A stretch of DNA of 64,000 bases from Nitrospirales bacterium (GTDB taxonomy: Bacteria; Nitrospirota; Nitrospiria; Nitrospirales; UBA8639): assembly GCA_021604005.1 (NCBI GenBank), contig BQIV01000003.1, positions 62,001 to 126,000 on the forward strand, given 5' to 3'. The notes beneath the pieces were generated by a model that saw only the letters and a list, made by a program, of their open reading frames with translations, made no database searches and was not told where the DNA came from. Position 1 is the stretch's first letter, and every line of letters begins with the position of its first letter. This document shows positions 26,982 through 36,100 of this stretch, piece by piece. A program made the position numbers and the translations under genes.

Positions 26982-27695
26982 ATGAAAACCAGAATGTGGT
27001 TTATGGTTCCCTTAATCTTGGGAGTATTGTTTGGCTGTACAGAGAAACAGCTTGGACAGATTTCTCATCTTGTGAATACCCACGTTACGGAGAAACAACC
27101 TGGGGGAAATTCCAATCTTGAGAAAGCCCACGTCGTCACTCAGGGAACACACACAACATTTTCAAACAGTGTTGCCCAAGAAATTGCGGCGCTCGATGAC
27201 TATTTTTCAACGCTTCAATATTCGATACAGGCGAGTGGCACATCTCTAAGCAAGAAAGACCAAAAGACCATGAAATCGGCAAAGACCGTCTCTCAAAAAG
27301 GGAAAACGTTACAAAAGAAGGGGAACTCCTACCACGCCCTTCAAAAAGTTCGGACTGCTAAACGGATGATGAAACCAATGATGAAGAAGCTTTGGACGCT
27401 TGGCGATAAAAGAGCGATTTTAGGTCTTGTGAACCAACAAATCGGCGTCGTAAAGCAGCGACATCGTGAGCTGGAAGACCTTGTCGCGCTGAGCAAGGTG
27501 AAATCCAGGAAGGCAATCAATGCTCAACATCGATCGAAAGAGTTGGTCAATGAGGCGAACATGCTTCGCAAGAATGGAAAGCTTCGTCGGGCCTATGTGC
27601 AAAGTGAAGAGGCATTGAAGGCATTAGATATGGCCATCGCCGTCGTTTGGCGTGACCGCAATAGTGTAACCAAATCCCAACCTACAAGGAGGTAA
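26982..27695 (+). CDS. Lipoprotein with helical Lys-rich body
   Basis: First gene of the sigma-54-linked secreted operon. The signal sequence ends in lipobox LFGC (Cys19), so the protein should be lipid-anchored. A 16-residue tandem duplication follows (TEKQLGQISHLVNTHV then TEKQPGGNSNLEKAHV). The rest is helical and strongly basic (QKGKTLQKKGNSYHALQKVRTAK, ALDMAIAV), about 237 aa in all. No family recognised. AAGGAG precedes the ATG, and the next gene starts 3 bp after the stop. Confidence 0.82.
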   Translation: MKTRMWFMVPLILGVLFGCTEKQLGQISHLVNTHVTEKQPGGNSNLEKAHVVTQGTHTTFSNSVAQEIAALDDYFSTLQYSIQASGTSLSKKDQKTMKSAKTVSQKGKTLQKKGNSYHALQKVRTAKRMMKPMMKKLWTLGDKRAILGLVNQQIGVVKQRHRELEDLVALSKVKSRKAINAQHRSKELVNEANMLRKNGKLRRAYVQSEEALKALDMAIAVVWRDRNSVTKSQPTRR

Positions 27696-27698
27696 ATC

Positions 27699-28037
27699 AT
27701 GAAAACTCACACACTTATTCTCGGTCTTGTTGCCTGTGCTGTTTTGTCAGGAAATGGCGTCGTGTTTGCTCAAGAATCTGAGAGCGGCTTCCAGGAGCGA
27801 GGCTCTGGGAAGTTAAAGAAAATGGATGCCGATCGTGACGGGAACATTTCGTTAGACGAGTACTTAGCTATGGCCGAACACCGATTTGGGCAAATGGATG
27901 CCAATACGGACGGATATGTCACGGCGGACGAACTGAAAAACGGACGAAAAGCGGTGCGTGCCAAGAGTCGTGAGCGACGTGGAAAACGTCAAGCAGGCAA
28001 GATACAGAATAAGGCAGTAGACGGTGAGATGCCGTGA
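27699..28037 (+). CDS. Secreted EF-hand protein
   Basis: A 112-residue exported protein. The signal peptide (LVACAVLSGNGVVFA|QE) precedes two canonical EF-hand loops, DADRDGNISLDE (about 44-55) and DANTDGYVTADE (about 67-78), and a basic tail (RAKSRERRGKRQ). It should bind calcium outside the cytoplasm. AAGGAGG precedes the ATG, and it is tightly coupled to the lipoprotein gene. Confidence 0.9.
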   Translation: MKTHTLILGLVACAVLSGNGVVFAQESESGFQERGSGKLKKMDADRDGNISLDEYLAMAEHRFGQMDANTDGYVTADELKNGRKAVRAKSRERRGKRQAGKIQNKAVDGEMP

Positions 28038-28112
28038 CAAGAAACGTAGTTTTGCATTTGCAGTACATAGTGGACTTGTCACGGTTTTAAGGAAGAAATA
28101 GGAGAATTGGTT

Positions 28113-28658
28113 ATGCGATCTATATTGAAAACTGGCGTGCTGATGCTCTGTCTTAGTGTTGTGTTTCTTTTTCCGCTGACAGGGTTTTCACAAGATTCGT
28201 TCTCTCAAGAACAGGCCGATAGAGAGACTAAGCGCTGTGCTGATTCCCGCGACGGGTGCCTTGGAGCAGCGGCTGGTTTTGGAGTAGGGATTGTCGGACA
28301 ACTCAAGCCTTGTAAGGCGCTCCGTGAATGTAAAAAAGAATGCCGGACAGAAAAGCGCGATTGCAAGAAAGACGCTCGAAGTGACAAGAAAGACTGTAAG
28401 CAAGACTGTAAGGACCGCTTGGGGAGTGGCAAAGCATTCCGTGATTGTAAAAAAAGTTGCAGGGAGGATAAGAGAGACACCAAGAAAGACTGCCGGGAAG
28501 AAAAGCGGGAGTGTAAAAATATTTGCCGCGGAACGTTTAAGACTCCTGAATGCAAACGAGCTAAGAAGGTGGCCAATAGTTCTGCTGTAGTGGGAGTCCC
28601 AGCTTGTGCCGCCTTTGTTGCATGTATTTCACAAAGTCAAAAGAGCGACACGCAGTAA
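28113..28658 (+). CDS. Secreted Cys/Lys/Asp-rich repeat protein
   Basis: Not recognised. A signal peptide (LSVVFLFPLTGFS|QD) is followed by a core of two similar units of about 32 residues: one beginning ALRECKKECRTEKRDCKKD and one beginning AFRDCKKSCREDKRDTKKD. Cys spaced CxxxC alternates with long Lys/Arg/Asp/Glu runs, suggesting disulfide-linked charged helices. The ATG at 28113 is chosen over a TTG at 28107 because GGAG lies 8 bases upstream. The DsbA-like protein two positions later fits its need for disulfides. Confidence 0.8.
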   Translation: MRSILKTGVLMLCLSVVFLFPLTGFSQDSFSQEQADRETKRCADSRDGCLGAAAGFGVGIVGQLKPCKALRECKKECRTEKRDCKKDARSDKKDCKQDCKDRLGSGKAFRDCKKSCREDKRDTKKDCREEKRECKNICRGTFKTPECKRAKKVANSSAVVGVPACAAFVACISQSQKSDTQ

Positions 28659-28681
28659 TTTGTAGATTATTAAGAGAGTGA

Positions 28682-28713
28682 GGCACGGCCTCGTATCCAC
28701 GGGGCCGTGTGCC
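28682..28713 (+). terminator. GC-rich stem-loop inside the secreted operon
   Basis: GGCACGGCC pairs with GGCCGTGTGCC (one bulge) around a 12-base loop. No T-run follows, so it is more likely an attenuator or mRNA-stability element than a full terminator. Confidence 0.35.
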
Positions 28714-28819
28714 AATGCAAATAGGCATCGCTTCAAAGGGGGCGTCAATGTAATGGAATGGGCTGCATAAGTTAAGCAGCAGCAAAAGAGAAATTCTAGA
28801 AACAGGGAGGGATAGCAAT

Positions 28820-29668
28820 ATGAAACTCAAATTACTTTCTATGATAGGGGCGTTTTTCTGGATTCTTTCCATAAGCATTTCTGGAGTCAATGCGCAAGTA
28901 ATAACATCTGTCTCAGACAAGGAGACCTTGAAAGCTGAGTTGACAGCGGTGGTGAAATCCGTGCTTCGAGAACATCCAGAAGTAATTCTTGAAGCATTGG
29001 AGGAAAAGCCAGTCGCATTGGCGAATCTTGTTCAACAAGCAGCGATAGAAAAAGCCGTGAGGGTCAAGGAAGAGCAGCGTCGAACTGAGCTGAAGAATCC
29101 AAAGGTGGCAGATATTGATGTGGAGCGTCCAATTCGTGGGAATCCACAGGCATCCATCACCATCGTGGAATACAGCGACTTTGAATGTCCGTTTTGTGGT
29201 TCGGCGTCTTCTACGGTCAAACAAGTTTTGGAACAGTATGGAGAAGATGTTCGCTTTGTATACAAGCATAACCCGTTAAATTTTCATCCAATGGCTGAGC
29301 CTGCTGCCAGATATTTTGAGGCGATTGCCATGCAAGATGTAGAGGAGGCTTGGCGTTTTCATGACTTGGTTTTTGAACAACAGGAACTGCTTACCGATGG
29401 AGAACCTGTTTTGAAAGCCATCGTGGCGTCATTGAATATCGATGAACAGAAATTAGAACAAGACCTCAAAGGCGACACAGTTGAGCAGCGTCTCTACCTC
29501 GATCGAGAAGAGGCCGCCAGATTTGGTTTTGATGGAACGCCAGCATTCTTGATTAATGGTGTGTCCTTGATGGGGAGTCAACCAATGGAAGATTTCCAAG
29601 AGATTATTCAGATGTTCATGTCAGAAAAACATCACAATAATCGCCTCGCGGCTTCGAATGGTTCTTAG
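28820..29668 (+). CDS. Secreted DsbA-like thiol oxidoreductase
   Basis: A signal peptide is followed by a helical region (about 30-95) and a thioredoxin-fold DsbA domain with active site CPFC in YSDFECPFCGSAS (near residue 120), helical insert, and cis-Pro loop DGTPAFLING. It resembles the DsbA/Com1 family with an N-terminal dimerisation-like extension. It probably forms or isomerises disulfides in the Cys-rich neighbours of the same operon. That link is inferred from context. Strong ribosome site GGGAGGG. Confidence 0.92.
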   Translation: MKLKLLSMIGAFFWILSISISGVNAQVITSVSDKETLKAELTAVVKSVLREHPEVILEALEEKPVALANLVQQAAIEKAVRVKEEQRRTELKNPKVADIDVERPIRGNPQASITIVEYSDFECPFCGSASSTVKQVLEQYGEDVRFVYKHNPLNFHPMAEPAARYFEAIAMQDVEEAWRFHDLVFEQQELLTDGEPVLKAIVASLNIDEQKLEQDLKGDTVEQRLYLDREEAARFGFDGTPAFLINGVSLMGSQPMEDFQEIIQMFMSEKHHNNRLAASNGS

Positions 29669-29713
29669 AATCCGTGGCTCAATTTCTAGATCATTTGTAT
29701 TAGGAGAAAACTC

Positions 29714-30682
29714 ATGAAAAAAATAATTCTTATCCTACTGCTTATCCTCCTAGTTACGCCCGTGCATGCAAAAAAGTTTAAAGTGAAAAATTGCGACTCG
29801 TCTTCTATGGCTGACATCAATTGGGCCGTTGATTTTATCGACAACAATATTGATGAAATGCTAGCCGAGGCGACATTTATCCCAGGTAAATACAAGGATA
29901 AGATTAAGAAGAAATGGCCTTCTACAACCCTTAAATGTTCGAAAAAGAAAAAGTGCAGTGGTGATACTATGGGATATCACAAAAAAGGAAGTGGGAATAA
30001 GTTCAATCTCTGCTGGGATCAAATACGAGATTTTAATCAGACTCGCTGTGAGTTAGTCGGGATTCTCATGCATGAAAAGGCTCACGCGGCCAATGTTCCA
30101 ATTGAAAAAAAACATAATGATATGAACGCATACTCCTATGTGAGCAATGTGGACTTGGTATATCGCTTTGATGATGTTGTGGAGAACGTTTGTACGAGGA
30201 AGTCTGACCCAAACTATGTGCCAACGGGTGCGACCAAGACTGGGGGAGATATCGTTGAGTCTGGACGAGCCGGCAAGCTTGCATTGGATCAGCTCTGCTC
30301 GGAGCATACGCAATGTGCTTCCAGTAAATGCGGAAAAGGAAGGTGCGTGTGTGACGATAACAACGATTGTGGTAGCAAGTCACGGTGCATCAAGAAGATT
30401 GGCAAGAATTATTGTGTTCCGACCGGAGGAATAATCGGTGATTTTTGCAAGAAAAATTCTGACTGTGGCATCGGTAAATGTGAAAAGAAAAGTTGTGTCT
30501 GTAAAAAAGACACGGACTGCCGAACTAGTTTTGGTTCGACCAATTTTAGGTGTGCAAAGCCTGGTCTCGGTTTTGGAAAGAATTTTTGCCAACCAACTTC
30601 TGTATCGAACGGAGGTGCCTGCGCAAAAAACTCAGACTGTAATAGTGGTAAATGTAAGAAGAAGAAATGCGTGAGCAAGTAA
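29714..30682 (+). CDS. Secreted HExxH protein with Cys-rich repeats (paralogue 1)
   Basis: After a signal peptide ending near VHAKKF, the N-terminal domain (about 25-170) contains MHEKAHAANVP, an HExxH zinc motif, followed by KKHNDMNAYSY, in the spacing expected for a zincin with a downstream His or Asp ligand as in aspzincins. The C-terminal half holds three repeats of the form CxxxSDC...KCxxxxCVC. It is paralogous to the protein at 31501: both share KYKDKxKKKWPxTTLKCSK. Metallopeptidase activity is inferred, not shown. TAGGAG precedes the ATG. Confidence 0.8.
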   Translation: MKKIILILLLILLVTPVHAKKFKVKNCDSSSMADINWAVDFIDNNIDEMLAEATFIPGKYKDKIKKKWPSTTLKCSKKKKCSGDTMGYHKKGSGNKFNLCWDQIRDFNQTRCELVGILMHEKAHAANVPIEKKHNDMNAYSYVSNVDLVYRFDDVVENVCTRKSDPNYVPTGATKTGGDIVESGRAGKLALDQLCSEHTQCASSKCGKGRCVCDDNNDCGSKSRCIKKIGKNYCVPTGGIIGDFCKKNSDCGIGKCEKKSCVCKKDTDCRTSFGSTNFRCAKPGLGFGKNFCQPTSVSNGGACAKNSDCNSGKCKKKKCVSK

Positions 30683-30764
30683 TGAGCAACAAACAGGTAA
30701 GAGAGCCTTAGCTATCAATCTAAAAATCCGAAGCAATACGGATTGAATTCAAGGAGAAACCATC

Positions 30765-31214
30765 ATGAAACGGACGATATTAATAGGCGTGGTGTTTATA
30801 GTAGGTCTTTCAATGGCAGTGATTCAGAACGTCGATGCTCAGACAATGTGTCAGGGACAGGCCGCGACGATTGTTGGCAATGACTTTGATAATGTTCTTA
30901 TTGGAACTCCAGGCAACGATGTGATTCATGGTCTTGGAGGAAACGATATCATCGAAGGTAGAAATGGAAATGATATTATTTGCGGTGGCGAAGGTGCCGA
31001 CAGTATCTTTGGTGACCGTGGTGATGATGCGATCAGAGGCGGGCCTGGGAACGATAACCTTAGAGGGAATGCTGGCACGGACAATATTAATGGAGGAGAT
31101 GGAAACGATATTCTTCGGGGAGGGGCTGGCCCAGATTTACTTGATGGTGGCAATGGTCGTGATGACTGCAACCGGGGCACTGGGAACAATCCTGCGGCAC
31201 TGAACTGTGAGTAG
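30765..31214 (+). CDS. Secreted RTX/hemolysin-type calcium-binding repeat protein
   Basis: A 149-residue protein with an N-terminal Sec signal (GVVFIVGLSMAVIQNVDAQ) and about nine GGxGxDxhx nonapeptides from GNDFDNVLIGTPGND to GGNGRDD, which fold into a calcium-bound beta-roll. RTX proteins usually leave by type I secretion; here a Sec signal is present and no type I exporter is adjacent. A Cys-containing tail (CNRGTGNNPAALNCE) could form one disulfide. Confidence 0.92.
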   Translation: MKRTILIGVVFIVGLSMAVIQNVDAQTMCQGQAATIVGNDFDNVLIGTPGNDVIHGLGGNDIIEGRNGNDIICGGEGADSIFGDRGDDAIRGGPGNDNLRGNAGTDNINGGDGNDILRGGAGPDLLDGGNGRDDCNRGTGNNPAALNCE

Positions 31215-31373
31215 TGAAGGGTGCATATTGTGTAGAGCTAGTAGGTACAAGAACGGAGGGCTGGTCTTTAATGAAATGTTCTCTTCACATTGTCTGCAAC
31301 ATATTTGGGAGTCAATTCGAGCATGGAACAGGCTAGTGAATACATTTATAGACTGTGTGTTATGGAATAACAA

Positions 31374-31402
31374 CTGACAAAGCGATTTATCGATACTATA
31401 AG
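31374..31402 (+). promoter_or_regulatory. Candidate internal sigma-70 promoter
   Basis: CTGACA, 17 bases, TATAAG, about 100 bp before the second HExxH gene in a 286-bp gap. It could allow expression of that gene independent of the upstream sigma-54 promoter. Confidence 0.5.
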
Positions 31403-31500
31403 AGCATGTCTGAATGGGGGCGAGGCTGAAGGAGCCAAAATTAATCAGCAAGACTCTCACGAATGATGGCTCATTTGTCGAAAGTTAAGGAGAATATGTG

Positions 31501-32472
31501 ATGAATCCCAAAATACTTCTTACGAAATGCGTTATAGCACTGATGATCATGTGTTTAAGCGCTCCTGTTATTGCCGCAGACAAAATTAAGAATTGTTCAG
31601 AAAAAGAAGACAAGACAGCGTTGGAAAATGCTAATAGGTTCATCACTGAGCATTTGGATAACTTCCTTGCAACGAGTGCGTCCTTTTTGGCAACGAAATA
31701 TAAGGATAAGATGAAGAAGAAATGGCCAAAGACAACACTGAAATGTTCGAAGAGAGATAAATATTGTGAGCGCAGGGATTTCCAAGCGTTTCAGGGTTCT
31801 AGTAATACGATTAAATACTGTACTGAAGTGTTTGATCTTTCCTGGGCAGAACTTTGCACCACTGTGGGCCTTACTGTGCATGAGTTAGGTCATGTGGCAA
31901 ATATTCCCATTCATGCTCGCCATGATCATGCGGACCTGTATGCTAAAACAATTAGCTCTGGAAAAGCTGATCTGGTTTGGAGACTAGAAAAAGAGATGAA
32001 GTCCTACTGTTGGGAAACGATTAATACGGGATCGAGCCCGAGTGTTGCTCCAGTGAGCAGTGGTGAAATTGGAACGAAATGTAAGAAGAATTCGGACTGC
32101 AACTCAAAAAAATGCCAAGGCAAAGGTGCCGTGCGCGAATGTGTTTGCGCAGATAATGATGACTGTGACGGGAGTGCTCGTTGCAAAAAGCGTTTAGGAA
32201 AGAATTACTGTATCGCAAAGGGAACGGGGCCTGGGGATTTTTGTAAAAAGAATAGGGATTGCGATATTGGAGTTTGTCAGAAGAAAAGTTGTGTGTGTAA
32301 AACCGATAAGGATTGCAAAAGTTTTTATTCCAACATAAGTGACATTCGATGCGTCAATCGGGTGGGGAAGAATTTTTGTCAAGAGACGAAACAGGATGCA
32401 GGCGAATCATGTCATAAAAATTCTGATTGTACCGGCAACTTAAAATGTAAAAAGAAAGCGTGTAGTAGTTAG
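31501..32472 (+). CDS. Secreted HExxH protein with Cys-rich repeats (paralogue 2)
   Basis: 323 residues; the signal peptide ends near PVIAADK. The domain shared with the protein at 29714 includes KYKDKMKKKWPKTTLKCSK and the zinc motif VHELGHVANIP, followed by HARHDHADLYA with candidate third ligands. The C-terminal half repeats CKKNSDCNSKKC / CKKNRDCDIGVC / CHKNSDC units. The motif HELGH is a better zincin match than HEKAH in the paralogue. AAGGAG precedes the ATG at 31501; an in-frame GTG one codon earlier is less likely. Confidence 0.82.
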   Translation: MNPKILLTKCVIALMIMCLSAPVIAADKIKNCSEKEDKTALENANRFITEHLDNFLATSASFLATKYKDKMKKKWPKTTLKCSKRDKYCERRDFQAFQGSSNTIKYCTEVFDLSWAELCTTVGLTVHELGHVANIPIHARHDHADLYAKTISSGKADLVWRLEKEMKSYCWETINTGSSPSVAPVSSGEIGTKCKKNSDCNSKKCQGKGAVRECVCADNDDCDGSARCKKRLGKNYCIAKGTGPGDFCKKNRDCDIGVCQKKSCVCKTDKDCKSFYSNISDIRCVNRVGKNFCQETKQDAGESCHKNSDCTGNLKCKKKACSS

Positions 32473-32796
32473 CGTTTTTAACTTTTGCAATATAAGCCAC
32501 CTCTTCAGAAAGCCACAGGGTATTCAGATGCAGAATGGACTATATGCAGTATGTCAGTCGAGAGGGAACAGAATGGCAGCACATCAATAGCCTGCATGCC
32601 GTGATTCGTGAAGTCGAGAGTACTCAACAGAGATCTTCACGGTTCGACAGGACTACTGTACATGGTAAGCCTGTCGGACCGTACTTATTCTATATGTCTG
32701 ACAATATCCTTTTTAATTCCTTGATAAAATTAACTGTATAAGTCAAGACTTCATCTGACAGACAGCGAGTCCTCTTTCTATTTCAACGCCTCCAAC
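32473..32796. other. Intergenic region before module B
   Basis: No gene supported. A 68-codon plus-strand frame (32535-32741) starts without a ribosome site and has no protein character. Confidence 0.45.
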
Positions 32797-32848
32797 TGTC
32801 TCACATTGAGTCACCTTCTGCTAGATGCCGCTGTAACGAAATAGGTCA
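32797..32848 (+). promoter_or_regulatory. Tandem 17-bp activator-like boxes, module B
   Basis: TGTCTCACATTGAGTCA (32797-32813, a near-palindrome) and TGTAACGAAATAGGTCA (32832-32848) start 35 bp apart. Confidence 0.7.
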
Positions 32849-32904
32849 GCAGAAGTTGGAAGTCTCTTTCCCGTTTCATTTCTTTTGCTGCAATTCTTCA
32901 CAAG

Positions 32905-32917
32905 AATCAACGTGTTC
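32905..32917 (+). promoter_or_regulatory. IHF-like site, module B
   Basis: AATCAACGTGTTC matches WATCAANNNNTT with a mismatch only at the last base. It is preceded by the small palindrome ATTCTTCACAAGAAT and starts 52 bp before the -24 GG. Confidence 0.55.
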
Positions 32918-32953
32918 ACATAATGGAATGCGTGACGGCCTGCCATGATTGGC

Positions 32954-32972
32954 CACGGCATTCATGTTGCTA
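32954..32972 (+). promoter_or_regulatory. Sigma-54 promoter, module B
   Basis: CACGGCATTCATGTTGCTA, identical to modules A and C. GG 32957-32958, GC 32969-32970. Confidence 0.8.
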
Positions 32973-33052
32973 TCTATGTATCAAGAGAAACTATCTAAGA
33001 GTGCCTTTCTGAAGATAGTTGTCAATCCGAGTCTGTCGCCAAGGAGGGTATC

Positions 33053-33154
33053 TTGGATACTATTCATCACAAACAATCAACTACATTGAGACGTACATCG
33101 ACACAATTGCATATTGATGATGTGTGCATCGAAGAATTGAATAGGGGTGAATAA
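33053..33154 (+). CDS. 33-aa leader protein coupled to the giant gene
   Basis: A TTG start with AAGGAGG about 6 bases upstream opens a 33-codon frame (MDTIHHKQSTTLRRTSTQLH to EELNRGE) whose TAA overlaps the ATG of the 1018-aa gene as TAATG. The strong ribosome site and the stop-start overlap indicate translational coupling. The product is hydrophilic and unrecognised. It may be a genuine small protein or only a device to set translation of the downstream gene. Confidence 0.55.
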   Translation: MDTIHHKQSTTLRRTSTQLHIDDVCIEELNRGE

Positions 33155-36100
33155 TGGCTAAGCAGAAACAAACGAATCTCACAGTGTCTCGTGTCCTGTT
33201 AGAGTCCCTGGTGCCGAGAAAAATGCCAGTTAATGAAGAATACCAATTGGTTCGTCCCGATGATCAACTTCATCTGCGCTTCCAATTGATTAACGGTGAA
33301 GTCGATCGAAGCAGCAATACTATCGTCGGCCTCAAAGGCGAGGAACCCATCTATTATGCAATCTGGCTAGGTCCTCAACATCGAGTGGAAGCGCCGATTA
33401 CTCCTGGCGGCATGCCCAAAGATTTTGCCGGTGCTAGTCGCATTGCCGGGGAGTCTAGGATTGTGGTTGAAATTCCGAACGGGACGCCTTTTACCGTTGC
33501 GACACTGCTGGATCTGGCTGCGTATGCGTTAGTTTTGGATGATCGTGCCTTGCCCGAGGCTAAGCCAAATGATCTGGAGCCGGATGCCTCAGTGACGGCC
33601 ATTGAAGTGCCCACTTCTCTGGTTCTTTCCCCAACCACGGGCAATCGATTTGTTGCCGGAACCCAGGCAATCACCCATGGTGATGTCACTGAGTTGTGGC
33701 GTGCCCGCCTGGGTCGTGTTGTGGGCAACAGGGTCATTGAACCACCGCGACGGGAGGTGAAGGCGCGAGCCATCTGGCAGCGGCCAGAGGATCCGGGATT
33801 TGTTCCGCCGCGACCTCTTGACCATGATGACCGGAGATTGCTGGTGGAGCAAACCACTGGTGAAAAATCCCAGCCCATTTCAGTCAAGCAATTGTGGTTA
33901 TCCTCCCAAGGCGCTTTTTTCGATGCCGAAGGGGAATGGGCCGAAGGTACACTGACTGCTTATCGGCAGCGAGTTATCACCGGACGAGATTTGCATGTGG
34001 AAGTCGTTAAGCGCGGTTATCTCACGCCCTTTGGTCACCCAGCCAGTATTACGACACTGACAGAGAGGCAGTTTCTTAAAGATGAATCCGGTGAAACGAC
34101 GGCTGTTCTGATTTCGGAAGATTTTCTCACTATCGGCGCTGGAGAGGTTTGCCTGGATTCTGATTCAATCCCATTTATTCCCTACCAGGGCAGGGGCACT
34201 CCTTTTGTGAAAGTAACCGCCTCTGACTCCGGTTCTGGTGAGATAGGTGCACGGCAGGTTGTATTAGCTAACGGCGCTAACATTACAATTGATAAGGGCT
34301 ACGTACTTACCCGCGGCGGTGAGGATCTGCGTATCGCCTTCAGCGCTACTGACCGCAGTGGACAGGAAGGTATCTGCTTCGAAATGCCCACAGTCTTTAT
34401 TACCGAAGATGTAGCCTACCAGTCTGGCAAAAAAACCGCGTTGAATAAATTAAACAAGTGGTTTGACGAAAGGGGAAACCAGGATTTCGTCACTGCTGGG
34501 CTGAACTCTCAACCCATTGCTTGGGCCGACCCTCCCGAGGGGAGTATTAGCAACCGTGCCGGCTCGGTGCAAACGACCACCAGTATTTGCTTTGGCCTAG
34601 ACTTGCCGGGTTTACACACAAACGATCCCGTCGATGTAGAAGCTGAACTTGAAGCCAGTGGCCGCCCTGCCTTTTATCCGGCCGTGCGCAGCGCTCGAAT
34701 TGTAGATTTGGCTGTTAGTACAAATTACGGCGGTGCCTCACCTGAATTAGAAGTCAATATTGCTCAGCGCTATCTTGAGCATGGTTCCGGAGACAACAAT
34801 ATCGATCTTGGTTATCTTGATTTGCCAACCCCTAATGTCGTGATACCAACGACAGAAGCGACGGGCATGATGTCTCTGGGGCTGAAGGTCGCGACCTTCG
34901 GCCAGCGAACAGGCGGTGGTATCGATTTCTCCGGTGGCACCTGGGATCCTGCAGATGCACTGGCGGAGCTGTTTGACGGGTTTCCCAAACTGCTGGGAGC
35001 CATTAACCTAGCCGACATTATCAGCAGCATCGAAGATCTCAGCTTGGACTTGTCAGACCGTGGGCTACCCACCATGTCGGTCGAGCCGATTGTTACCGAC
35101 AATGGTATCCCTAGCGGAGCCTGTTTCCATTTTCAGTGGGAGCCGGAAATACATTCTTTTCCTAAAGAAGGAGACAAAACCTTTGTGGTCACCGCCGACT
35201 TTGGCGGCGGGGAAGAAGAAAATGATGAGGATAAGATGTCGGAGATTCCGGCCAACTCGTTCGGGGTTCGCGAAACCCGGGCGCTGTTAGATATCCGTAC
35301 TTGCACCGATGGCACCCAGACATTTGAAGTGTCACTGGAACGCTTTGCTCTGCTCGTGCCGCCGAAGATACCGGTTGTGGCGTTGTTGTTTGAACGTTTG
35401 CGTTACCGCAATGTGCAGAACAACGGGTCAGCTACCGCAGATATTAGTGATTGGTTTTTCATTAACCAGCTCGGCTGGCTGGAACCAGTGAAGGACTTGT
35501 TGCTGGATGTGCTGGGTTTGGGCACCCCGATGTTTGAAGGCGGTATCTTTATAGACTTTGATTTGCCGCTACCAGGCTTAACGCTTGGAGTTGTGGGTAT
35601 CCACGGCATTCAGTTGGGATTGGACATCAATATGCCAGACAGTGGCGCAAGTTCACTCGGGTTCGCCCTTTCATCTCAAGAAGACCCCTTCATTGTCACC
35701 ATTATGGGTTTTGGTGGTAATGGGTCGTTTTCGTTGGCGCTGGACTCTAAAAAAATCGTGTACGTCAAAGGCAGCACAGCCGTGATGTTTGAACTTGCTG
35801 TTAATGTCTTTGTGGTCTCGGCGGCGGTTTCAGTCTCGTTGGGCACATTCATTATATATGAAGTCAACAAGCAGGACCAAGGGGAAGTCACGCTGGGTGC
35901 CTATGCGACGGTGGCTGGCGCTATTTCTATTATTGGTCTGGTAAAAATTTCCGGAGCCGTGACTGTCGCCCTTATTTACAACGTCACCACCAAAGTCTTA
36001 CGCGGTGTGGCTTCGGTAACCGGCGAGGTGAGTGCGGTGGTATTCAAAGGCACAGCCACCCACGATGTAGAGGTCAAGGTCGCACTGGGGGACGATTCAA

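Noticed and set aside
30765-31214. Type I secretion locus
   Set aside because: The RTX protein has a Sec signal peptide, and no ABC exporter, membrane-fusion protein or TolC gene is adjacent.
32535-32741. 68-codon plus-strand frame before module B
   Set aside because: No ribosome site, no protein-like pattern; the region is intergenic leader to a regulatory module.
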